From Ciona intestinalis (lineage: Eukaryota > Chordata > Ascidiacea > Phlebobranchia > Cionidae): 64,000 nucleotides of DNA. The position numbers were made by a program, and so were the translations under genes. Shown here in pieces: positions 12,501 through 23,050 of this stretch (positions within the stretch are counted from its first letter, which is position 1; every line of letters starts with the position of its first letter). The stretch covers positions 2,132,619-2,196,618 of the forward strand of contig NC_020171.2 in NCBI RefSeq assembly GCF_000224145.3, given 5' to 3'. The notes beneath the pieces were generated by a model. That model did no database searches and was not told the DNA's origin. It saw nothing but the letters and a program-made list of their open reading frames with translations.

Positions 12501-15500
12501 TGTTGTGGTCAGAAACTTAAGGGCGTAGATTTTAGGAAGGAACAAACAAGCCAGAGTATTGGCAGCGCTCATTATTTCAACTGTGGCGAGAATTTCAACG
12601 TGGATTTTTGACGACGTGTCTTGGCTGGAAATAGTTAAATTATTATGATACTGTTTTATCTAGTAATATATTACAGGGGTGTAAATTAAATAGTAAATAA
12701 ATGTAACTTACTTTATCCTCACGTAGCAGGGCAACGACTGTCGGCACCGCACAGGTGTTCTGTTTCATACACCTTGTGCCTGCTCACGAGTAACCACGTA
12801 TGTCACTTATTAATCCTCGCATGGGGGGCAACGACAGTCGTTATAACACGGGTGTTCTGTTTCATACACCTTGTGCCCGCTTACAAGTAACCACGTATGT
12901 AACTTATTTATCCTCGTATAGCGAGGCAATGACAGTCGTTATAACACAGGTGTTCTGTTTCATACACTTCGTGCCTGCTTAGACTACAACGTATAAAACT
13001 TTGTGTTTCATTTTTTGAACCGGAAGCTGGAGCAATTGCCGTAAGTGTCTTGCCCTAGGACACATTTTTTAACAAAAAGTTGTAAAAGCGTATCTTACCT
13101 GATACCAACAGTCAAGTAAGTTGGAATAAATGCGATCCACACAACTAATGTTGTTGATACTGTGAACGCTATGAAACGAGACTCGTTGAAGTTGGCTGGA
13201 AGGTTCCTCGTTTTCCAACTGAAATTAAAAATAAAGATTATGTGTACTAATCAGAGGATACTGGGTTCGAGCCTCGGGTGTGGCTACTATTGTGGTTGGT
13301 TTTTTTGGAATATGTGTAACTTGAGGATACTTGGGTCCGAAAATTATGCCACTGCCATTGTAAGTATGGGCGATACCTTCGATGATAATTCATTCAACCC
13401 AGTAGTGGAAAGGAAGTTAAAGATAATTGTATATAGTAGGGTGGGGAAAGATGGGACACCTTTAACACATGATATCCAAATATCCTTAATCGTGTTTTAA
13501 ACAATTAACATCGGATGTAATCGGAAGGTACTGGATTCGAGGCTGGATGCTGCCACCATTGTATATATTTGTCTTTTGATAACAGACAAGTTCAAAAATA
13601 GATGCTGCTATAATATGGTGTTGGGGCCTTTCATTTTTTTCAACCCAGTGGTCACTAAAGGACTATCCAATTAGCCAGCTGAATCTAACTTGCAAATTAT
13701 TGCATAAGTGTATGAATATAGGTGGTTCCAATACCTAACTTACCCGTAATATAAACATGGAACAATTAGAAGAAAGTTGTACGATAGTGGCAACAATATA
13801 GTGACGTTATTATCCAGACTACATGCAAGTTCAGCTAGTCCTGGTTTGGCTTGGTACTTCACAACTTTGGGGGGAAAGATGAGACATAGGGAAGACACGA
13901 CGATAATCTGGAAGAAAAGTAACGTGATTGGGATAATTGTATTCTGCTTTGCATTGAATTGCATGCTGTGCTTCTATTTTGACCCTGTTGAAGGCGCCCA
14001 TAATGGAACAGTCGTTATAACACGGATGCTCTGTTTCATACACCTCGTGCCCGCTTACGAGTTATTACGTATGTACTTTAGTGGGTGATTTCATGGTATT
14101 GCTGCCAATTTGGACAACCAGTTAGTGACCACTGAGTTAGAGAAACTACGGTTAAGGACTTATCTCAAATAAAATAATGTGGTTAAAGTAATTTTAGGGC
14201 ATGCTGTTTTGCAATGAATTGTATGTGCTACTATTCTGTTTCATACACCCCGCTAAAGAGTAATCCTGTATGGGCAACTTTGTGGGTGCGATTGATGACA
14301 GACAAGATACAATTATTTAAACAATTGGTGGGACTTTTTGTCTGTTACGTTTTCGTAGCACAGGCTCTTATCCTGTATAACTGAATGCACTACATACCTG
14401 AATAAGTACAATACATCCAGTTATCAACAACTGATGATGCGTCTTCGTCCATCTTGGTGGAGCAACCGACTTCAAACCATGGGTGAATATCCGGAATATT
14501 CGGTTTGACTTGACTACGATGGCAGCATAAGATATTGTGAGATCTAACCCGAAAATAAACCTGAAAGTGCAAAGATTTAAGCTGTGATTTTTATAGGTAG
14601 GTAACGTGTTTACTTTAGAAAAAAGGGGGTTTTTGGAGATTTTTAAGTATTACTTAATTTTTTCCAATCCATAATGTAAAATATCCAGAAGAGCTGTACA
14701 GACTTAATATTATGCATGGCAGCATCAGCAATTTAAATGTTTGATTGGGCTATAGACACTTTTATCCATAGTGGGCAAAAGATTTAACACCAATTGCACC
14801 AAGTGGCCACTTATGGGTTGACCAAATTGTCGGCCATATAGAAAAAAACAATCAACCACAAAGTTGTTATAAAAGTATCTTTTAAGCAGTTGCATAAGAT
14901 GAGAGGTTAAGTAGACAACACCGACTCATTCAATGTAATCGAATCAGCTCATTATACTTCTTTTTTCCCCCTTTAAGAAACGTTAATAAGATCAGATAAA
15001 TAAGTTACATACGCGGTAACCAATAAGCGGACATGAGGTATGTGAAACAGAACACCCGTGTTACATAACGACTGTCTTTGCCCGGCCATGCGAGGATAAT
15101 TAAGTTACATACGTGGTAACTTTTAAGCGGACATGAGGTGTATGGAAACAAAAAAACCCCCCCCACCCCCCCCCAATTTTGGTAGTCTATACTTACTGTG
15201 GTATAACCTATGAAGTTGCCACTCGACGCAAGGATAAATAAGCATTATTTACTAATTTTATATAATCTGCTAATTCGATACCACTTAGCCTAATAACATA
15301 GTGCTTAAACTTAATCAGATATACACTTCATACTCACCTGTATATAAAACATATATTATAACGACTGCTGTTGCCCCGCCACGCGAGGATAAGTAAGCAC
15401 TATTTACTATAATTTAATACAATGTGCTCATTCGATACCACCTAATAACATATAATGCTTAAACTTAATCAGATATACACTTCATGCTCACCTGTATATA

Positions 15501-18500
15501 AAACATGTATGTTCGGTTGGTTTAGCAATGATGAAAAACACCATCACACATTGAATAATAACCCCAAACATGATCACTGACATTAGTTCACGTCCGCTTG
15601 CCATTATAAGTCTATCATGTCTGTGCTGTAAGTATAAGGGCGTGTTATTAATATAGTGGGGTGGGGGAATGTGGGACACCTTTTCCTTCTATTTTCTCGT
15701 TCCATTTGGTTGTAAACAAAGAAAATTCAAAGAATTACAAAACCATATTCTCACGAATTTTATAGATCGTTGTCAATTGTTTAAAATACGATCAGGATAT
15801 TTGAATATTATGTGCTAAAGGTGTCCCATCTTCCCCACCCAACTATATATTACAGTGGTTTAAGATGGGTACTGTTAGCACATTATATCCCATATTTTCT
15901 AATCATGTTTTAAACAATTAACAACGGTCTATGGAAGTCGTGAGGATACGTTAATATAATTTTGTAAATATTCTTTGTTTACTACCAAATTGGACGATAA
16001 AAGAGAAAGAAAACATGGACCATCATATCCAAACGCACTATATTAATAGTAATAAACATATTGTTAACTGTATTTATCTATAGTTTCTATAGTAGGGTGG
16101 GGGAAAATGGGACACCTTTAGCACATAATATCCTAATATCCTGATCTTGTTTTAAACAATTACCAAAAAGTATAAAGAAGTCGTAAGGTTACGGTTTTAT
16201 AATTCTTTGAATGTTCTTTGTTTACTACCAAATTGGAAGAGAAAAAAGAATGAACAGGTGTCCCATCTTCCCCCACCCTACTATATAATAATAATAAAAC
16301 ACCCCAACACTTTATGCATTAATTTTCAATTGACCCAAACAAAATTCAAAAAAATCAAAATTTTATTAAAATACTTACCCGGATATAGTATATGGAGGTG
16401 AATACCGCGCACAACAATACAACGCACGCGAATACGCTTAACAGGACTGCAGGGGCTTCGTACCAATGTAGGTATTCTAACTCCAAGGGAACACACCGGC
16501 TGTAGTTCGAGTTGGGCCAATAAAAGTCCTGGCATTCCTGGAGGTTATATAAAAGTAAATATTCGGAAGTTTTCAGGTATTGCTACCGTAGTACTGTTGG
16601 TAGATTGATTACATTAAATATACTTCAGGGTACCTGATTCAAAGCTCAACGCTTACGAGTTACCTTGCGTGTAACTTATTTATCCTCGCATGGCGGGACA
16701 TCGACAGTCGTTATAACACAGGTGTTAATACACCTCGTACCAGCTTACGAGTTACCATGTATGTAACTTTTTGGGTGATTATTTCCTTAGTTCTTGTTCA
16801 ACGGTACATTCACTCACAATGGTGGATGTTTTAGACAATAAAAGGTCCTTGGCAATATCTTACCTGACACCTCGTATTGTTAACCACTATAGAACCTTGT
16901 GCGCACCTCTCGCAATCCCAACAGCAAGCTATCTTTATCAATACTTGGACCTGGAGGTAAAATAACTGATAAGGTTTCTATTTTTTTCATAAGATAACAT
17001 AAAGTAATTAGCTTAAATCTGAGGACCCATTATATGCCTTACTATAGAACTTCACCCTTGACATGCCTCTCTGTAGGATCTCACTTATATAGAATAGAAC
17101 GTACACATACAATGTTGGGGTAATGGGACAACTCTGTCCTAAGTCCTAGGTTTCATGGTGTGCCACAATGTAGGAACTCACCCATGTAGAATAGAATGTG
17201 TATATACAATATTGGGGTAATGGACAACTCTGGTCTAATTCCCAGGTCCCATCATGTGTTTTACTTCAGGACCTCATCAATACAAAGTAGACATAGAGCT
17301 CTATTAGAGCCTATATTATTAAGCGTATATAAAGTCTCTCAGTGGGACCTAGATGGTAGCTCCCTGGGTGTTGAATGGGGTAATGGACTACTTCCCGTCT
17401 AAACCTCTCAGGATCCATACTTTGTCTCATTGCAGGACCCCATCCTTACACAGAAAAAAAGTATATCATAACCAATTAAACCAACATATCATGTCCAATT
17501 GAAAACTTACGCAATTATCATTCCCCTTATGATCTTACCTCGCCAGGATGACAAAACTCTGAGCAATAAGATATTGGTGTCTTCCTATGATCCGGCCATT
17601 GTATAGCACTAGCATCTAGTATAAGGCCATCCACTGAATCCCAACTTCCAACTCGAACGTAGTCGAAACTACATAATGTATACAAGTATAAAAGGTTGTT
17701 GGGGTAAGATGGTCCATGTTTTTTTTTATTTTATTGTCCTATTTGGTACTGAAAAAAGAATAGTTACGGAATTATATAACCGTCTCTAAAATGCGTTGTT
17801 AAATCTTTAAACTGTTGGGAAATATGGGAATTGTGCAAACGGTACCTATATTATACACCTTACTGCATGTATAACTTTCTACAGCGTGGCAAGATATATA
17901 GAGTAGAGTGCGGGAGGATGGGACACCTTTAACGCATAATATCCAAATAGCCTGATCGTGTTTTAAACAATCAACAATGGTATATGGGAGTGTCCCATCT
18001 TCCCCCACCCTACTATACATGAACGAAGATTTATCCAAGAGTCAGTTAATTACCCCAGCACCTACAATATATTATAGCAAGATCAAAACATATAAACGAA
18101 CAAAGAATTATGCCATAGTAAGCTAATTACCCCAACACCCAGAGTGCTACAACATATTAACCACTACATTGAAGCACTCACGTTCCATTTTCATTTATCT
18201 GCAGATTGTTTAAATCGTAATAAGCTATCGACTTTCCCAAGGTTATTTCCCTACGTTGGGCGCTACCGGGGAACGAAATCTTTCGAATATAGTTGATCAG
18301 CTTCCATGGTGGGACGATGACGTCACCGTTCTCGCTGATGATGTCATCAGTATGGTTGACGTAATCACTGATTGCGTAGGCGAACGCGTATACAGCGTCG
18401 TTTACTAAGGAGACTGTAGAGTCAGGAAGATAGCCGTTCGTTTCGTCAATATGTTTATAATTCCAACATGAGTTCTCTAGGAATATAACACAGGATATCA

Positions 18501-21500
18501 TTTGTATAGTAGGGTGGGGTAAGATGGGGCACCTATAGCACATAATATCCAAATACCCTGATCGTGTTTTAAACAATTAACAACGGTATATGGGAGTCGT
18601 GAGGATACGGTTTCATAATTCTTTGAAATTGTTTTTGTTTACTACTAAATGCGACAAGAAAATAGAATGAAAAAGTGTCCTATCTTCCCCCACCCTACAA
18701 TATGATATTGAATTGAATGTAACGTGTGTATAAGATCGTGGCGGCGCATAGACAGTCGTTATATAACACGGGTGTTTTGTTTCATACACCTCTTGCACGC
18801 TTACAAGTTACCACGTATGTAACCTATTTATCCTTGCATGGCGGGGCCATGGCAGCCGTTATAACACGGGTGTTCTGTCTCATACACCTCAAGTTACTAC
18901 GTATGTAATCCTTCATCTACCTTCGTTTCTTCGTGTTGTCCAATTACAATTAAAATGGTCTTTCCAGATTTCTTTCCACCATGGATTGTTGTGCGTGACG
19001 TTCAAATTCTGTTGATAAAATAATAATAATCTAACATATGTGTCGTATACTATAACGAGTATATCCACTATGCTACGCGGTAAAGTTCAGGCAAATATAG
19101 TCGAAACGGGGGTTACGTTTGCTTTGACCTAAGTAGGGATTTCATAAGGGGCTGTTTAGAAACGGATTCGTCAAAAAAGCCTATTATACTACACTGCACA
19201 TAAAAGAGGCTGTGCTATTCATCGAATTCTGTCATATTTGTTTTACATTGTAGAAAGAAGTAAAACTTTAGACTGAAGTTACCTTTTCTAATGGTCGCAT
19301 ATAGATGATCAATCGAAACCATATACCCTATTACTACTTCACTATACAACTGGCGAACCTGAAAATATTCGTCGAACTCTGGATCGATTTCAGTATGTGG
19401 TGTGAATGTTAAAGATCCCTGCGCCACATGCAGGTTATCTGATATATCGTTTAAACTGACCCCCCAACCCTCGCTACCGATCCACACGAATTCACCGGTG
19501 GCATTTGCACGATCAACGGCCTGGTGGAAAAAATAATACAAACTAAGATTTCTTTTTAACTACATGAATAAATGTAACTTGTTTGTCCTAGCATGGCGGG
19601 GCAACAACAGTTGTTATAACACGGGTGTTCGGTTCATACACCTCGTGCCGTTTAAAAGTTACCACTTATGTAACTTTGTGGGTAATATTTTCTGTAAGGC
19701 CGACAATTTTGACGTCTCACAAGAGACCACTGGGTCGGAGCAACTTTCGTCTTTACGACACAACATATGATACAACAACTTACACAAAACAATTTGTTTG
19801 CTGAAACTCCATCAGTGAAGACGATCACCACACTTGTCTGGCTTTGATCTTTGTATCTTAGTAGTGTGGTAACTACTTCGTCGTACGAAGAATTACTACC
19901 GTCTCCGGATACCTGCATGTGATAAGATAGTGATATATGGTAGGGTGGGGGAAGATGAGACACCTTTTCGTTTAGTTTTCTCTTTTCATTTGGTAGTAAA
20001 CAAAGAACATTCAATGAATTATAAAACCGTATCTTCACGACTTCCACAGACCGTTGTCAATTCTTTAAAACACGATCAGGCTATTTGGATATTATGTGTT
20101 AAAGGTCTTCCCCCGCACTACTATATGAATGAGTGAATAAATTTAACTTGTTTATCCTCGCATAATGGCGGAGTAATGACAGTCGTTATAACACGGGTGT
20201 TCTGTTTTACACACCTCGCGTGTCTGCTGGCGAGCTACAACATTAATTACCTAGTGGGTAAAAAATATCTGGGAGATTTTTCAGATTATTTCGTTTTAAA
20301 TCGTGAACCCGTTTCCTTAAACGTGAGGTGTGCGGACCTTTAACATATTGCATTCATAGTTTAGAACAGAATAGGCTATTACCTGTTGTACGGAGGCGAG
20401 GCACATTTCTTTCATATTAGTTTGCACGTAGTCGAGCGCGTCTTTACCGTATCTGTAATAACTAGCAGTTTGAATGAATGAATGTAACTTTATTCTCGCA
20501 TAACAGGACAACGTGGGTGGTCTGTTTCATGCACCTCGTGCCCGCTCACGAGTTACCACGTATGTAACTTTGTGTATGGCTGACAATTTAGACAACCTTT
20601 TAGTGACCATTTGGTTTAGGCAATTATTGTTAAGTGTCTTGCCCAGGGACACAGACGCCCATAATAATAAGTTGCATATTACTAAAAGCAAGATGACAGG
20701 ATACAAGCTACATCTGCCCTTTAAAACGAATGATACATTGAATCATGTTTGAAGTTCTTGGTTTTATTGCCTGGGCAAACAGCCAGCGTTAACCCAGCAA
20801 ACAGGCAATGATTTAAACTGTCCAGCATACCAATGTAAAGCATTAAACGCAGGTGGTTTAGACTATGTAAATATTTTATGCACACATTAGTTGTTTGAGC
20901 TTTCAGACAACTACAAAGTGACATGATTTTAGCATAGGCTATTCTATACTGACGTTTTTAAGTACAACTATACGTTATGCCTATTTAATATATACACACA
21001 AGGCGCCTTATCACTTATTATTACGGCAATAATCAAATTCTTTGAAACAACATGTACAGTATAAATTGAAGTATGTTAAATAAATGAATCTTATTAATAA
21101 ATGTAGCTCATGTATCCTCGCGTAGGCGGGCAACGACAGTCAGTATAACACAGATGTTCTGTTTCATACGCCTCGTGCCTGCTTACAAGTTATACAGTAC
21201 GAGCCTCTTACCTATCATTTGTATGAATGAATGAGAAATAAGTCCACCCAAAGTATTCAAGTAGTTCTAACATGGCTGACACCTGTAATACGTAACAATT
21301 TAGGTTAAAGACGACGACTCATTAGTGACCACTGGGTTGGAGCAATTGTTAAGTGCTTTGCCCAAGAACACATACGACCACAATGGTGGCAACGGCAAGC
21401 CTCGAATCCATAACCTCTAGTCAGGAGCCGAGCGCTCTAACCTCTGTGGCACAGCAGTTAAGACTTAATAAAAGCATTATTTTACCTGAAAATCGTCGGA

Positions 21501-23050
21501 CGGTACAGTAGTGAATAGTGTCGGGAAAATGGTTTTATCTGTAAGCTCCAGTGACGTTGCAAAGTAACTGATAATAGGTGTCAGGGCGAGGTTACACGCA
21601 TGCGCAGACAAGAGAGCGTTTGAACTGGATTCTGGTCCCACAATTCCAGCTACGAGTGATGGACATTCTCTGGAATGAAAATTCATAACTAATTGGAAAT
21701 TATATCCGATAAATACGACGCTTGGTTATTACGCTGTATGATACCAGAGGCATGACATATTTAACTACTGAGTTGTGTATATATATATATATATTTTGGG
21801 TAAGATGGACACCGTTAGCTCATATTATCTCACATTTCTGATCGTGTTTTTCAACAATCAACAAAACGTTTTTAAAGTCGTGAGGATACGGCTATTTAAT
21901 TCTGTAAATATTCTTCGTTTGCTATAAATGTGACGATAAAAGAGAACCAATACTATATATATGTAGTAATATACTCACGGAAAACAAACAGGATAATGTG
22001 TGCAGTTGTTGCAGTGTGGCAGAACTCCCAGTGTTCGAGATAAAGCAATCGATTGGGAGTTGCAAGTATCGAAGATACGGAAACCAAGAGTGAAATTCTG
22101 AATGAAATCACAAAGTTAATTAAACCTGGTCATTACGCTTATATAAGGATTGCTTATTCTATATGGGTGAGGTCCCACAACGAGACATGTCATGGGACCT
22201 GGGATTTAGGCCAGAGTCGACCCATTACCCCAACATTGTATAGTAGGATGGGACACCTTCGGCGCATAATATCCGAATATCCTGATCGTGTTTTAAACAG
22301 TTAACAACGGTCTATGGGAGTCTTGAGCATATAGTTTTATAATTCTTTAAAAATTCCTTGTTTACTACCACATCGGAAGAGAAAATAGAGTTAAAATGTG
22401 TCCCAACTTCCCCCACCTTACTATATATGCACATTCCATTCTATATGGGTGAGACCATACAGTGAGGCTCGCCATTGGACCTGGGATTTGAGCAAGAGTT
22501 AATCTAAGCTTGCACACGTATAATTTCCAATATTACTCCATACTTTTATAAGGAAAAGGGTAAATACTGTGTACACACCAATTACATTGTGTATACACTA
22601 TACTAAGGTTTTAAATCTACATGTGTATAGCATATAAAACCTCACCTTCATAAAATTGGGCCATGAGTTCACTTTCTGTACAGCGTAAGCCATCGCCTCC
22701 ATCCGTTGTATAGATCCCATATCTTCTAAGTCAAGACAGCCTTCGTTTTGGTGTATAGGGAACAGACCTGCTAGCATAATGTCGCCTTCCATAGAATACA
22801 CTTCATGGTAACGGTGGAACAACCCCATACATATTGTGCCTGTAGGATCAACTTCAGAGCAAGCCTCTATAACCCAGTCTGGTGGTGGTCCAGTATCGGA
22901 GTGATATTTCGTAACTTCTTCGTTTAAAAACGTCTGAAACGTATGCGGTCCTAAGGTATTGGAACTTGTCTTCTCTTTGTCGGAAGTTTTTCTTGCCCAT
23001 TGTGTATTAGACACAGTAATTCCAAAGATCAGTAAAATATAAACCCACAT
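9540..23050 (-). CDS. Group I-like metabotropic glutamate receptor (class C GPCR)
   Basis: Twenty-one exons join with every phase agreeing (1205 codons): 23050-22646, 22097-21979, 21669-21486, 21282-21212, 20452-20383, 19912-19784, 19520-19359, 19008-18921, 18476-18182, 17668-17539, 16950-16864, 16537-16379, 15625-15492, 14560-14398, 13907-13744, 13218-13099, 12624-12393, 11983-11929, 11387-11299, 11055-10898, 10143-9540. In order: signal peptide (MWVYILLIFGITVS), Venus-flytrap ligand domain (GIVGPESSSNALLSA, IGSEGWG), nine-cysteine domain (all nine Cys visible, CCWDCERC), seven membrane helices from about residue 608, and a tail of about 345 residues. The third helix has GLDLTISYAAIVVKSNRI. 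The fifth-to-sixth helix stretch KTRNLPANFNESRFIAFT is closest to mGluR1/5, so Gq coupling is likely. Several glutamate-contact positions differ, so the ligand is not certain. The start is the ATG at 23050, just before the hydrophobic leader. Confidence 0.93.
10141..10860 (+). repeat. 300-bp direct duplication containing SINE copies
   Basis: The stretch 10141-10252 recurs at 10441-10552 with few changes, exactly 300 bases apart. Each copy is followed by a plus-orientation SINE (B-box-like ACGTTCGAGGC near 10333 and GGGTTCGAAGC near 10640). The second SINE continues with its tail to about 10860. The left copy holds the 3' splice site of the last receptor exon, so the right copy is a decoy of that site. 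Confidence 0.8.
10987..11229. promoter_or_regulatory. Cluster of five TGACGTCA palindromes
   Basis: The cAMP-response-element palindrome TGACGTCA begins at 10987, 11090, 11106, 11206 and 11222. The first lies inside the penultimate exon of the glutamate receptor gene; the rest are in the adjoining intron. Binding by CREB/ATF proteins is only an inference: the same octamer is common in other exons here (for example in COMT), so a composition effect is possible. Confidence 0.35.
11505..11660. repeat. MITE, second subfamily
   Basis: A partial copy within the receptor intron between the exons at 11983-11929 and 11387-11299. It keeps the internal TCTCACGACTCTAAAAGAGCG core and the GGGATATTATG stretch. 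Confidence 0.6.
12180..13060 (-). repeat. Array of SINE tail units
   Basis: About 12180-12360 is one minus-strand copy. About 12700-13060 holds three tail units in a row (each ending GTTCTGTTTCATACACC then CACGTATGT) followed by a SINE core piece (GGAGCAATTGCCGTAAGTG). They flank the exon for the seventh helix of the glutamate receptor. Tandem growth of the tail unit alone is a recurring pattern in the window. Confidence 0.65.
13245..13690 (+). repeat. Two SINE copies with a truncated MITE
   Basis: SINE heads with B-box-like TGGGTTCGAGCC (near 13265) and TGGATTCGAGGC (near 13530) flank a truncated MITE at about 13432-13510. The MITE appears to be interrupted by the second SINE. Confidence 0.6.
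14000..15150. repeat. SINE copies around the third-helix exon
   Basis: About 14000-14300 has two minus-orientation pieces. About 14720-15150 has a plus-orientation core followed by two tail units. A near-pure C tract (C8-A-C9) lies at about 15157-15174. Confidence 0.6.
15235..15510 (-). repeat. Intronic duplication carrying a second copy of a splice donor
   Basis: About 15235-15362 and 15388-15510 are diverged direct copies: CTTAATCAGATATACACTTC then CTCACCTGTATATAAAACAT appear in both. The right copy includes the real donor of the second-helix exon (exon end 15492). The left copy repeats it near 15345-15350. Confidence 0.7.
15649..16292. repeat. Three MITEs head to tail
   Basis: About 15649-15852 and 16088-16292 are near-complete first-subfamily copies. 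About 15848-16048 is a second-subfamily copy abutting the first. All lie in the intron between the first- and second-helix exons of the glutamate receptor. Confidence 0.75.
16655..16790 (-). repeat. SINE tail unit
   Basis: A minus-orientation tail unit (CTTATTTATCCTCGCATGG near 16676) in a receptor intron, lacking the tRNA-like head. Confidence 0.6.
17000..17440 (+). repeat. Tandem units of the ATGTTGGGGTAATGG repeat
   Basis: Three to four diverged units of a third dispersed repeat, marked by CACCCATATAGAATAGAATG and TTGGGGTAATGG. It is about 95-115 bp per unit and non-coding. Other copies in either orientation are near 22130, 28035, 28820, 39400, 41000, 43080, 59150, 59820 and 63060. Confidence 0.65.
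17693..18018. repeat. Two MITE copies
   Basis: About 17693-17830 is a second-subfamily piece. About 17908-18018 is a shortened first-subfamily copy that has lost its centre but keeps both ends. Confidence 0.6.
18507..18915. repeat. Complete MITE followed by two SINE tail units
   Basis: About 18507-18703 is a full first-subfamily MITE. About 18715-18915 has two minus-orientation SINE tail units. They occupy the intron upstream of the exon at 18476-18182. Confidence 0.65.
19570..20670. repeat. SINE and MITE copies between ligand-domain exons
   Basis: SINE copies in minus orientation lie at about 19570-19765, 20130-20260 and 20480-20660. A first-subfamily MITE lies at about 19938-20128. Confidence 0.65.
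21090..21465 (-). repeat. SINE tail and head around a small receptor exon
   Basis: A tail piece sits at 21090-21200 and a head with core at about 21290-21465 (the complement of TGTGCCACAGAGGTTAGAGC near 21435-21455 is the A-box region). The small receptor exon 21282-21212 lies between them. Confidence 0.65.
21795..22505. repeat. MITE and GGGGTAATGG-family copies
   Basis: About 21795-21965 is a second-subfamily MITE beside a TA run (21777-21796). About 22242-22432 is a first-subfamily MITE inserted between two reverse copies of the third dispersed repeat (22130-22240 and 22430-22505). Confidence 0.6.

Noticed and set aside
13162..13500. Plus-strand 112-codon open frame
   Set aside because: It is antisense to a receptor exon, then SINE and MITE sequence.
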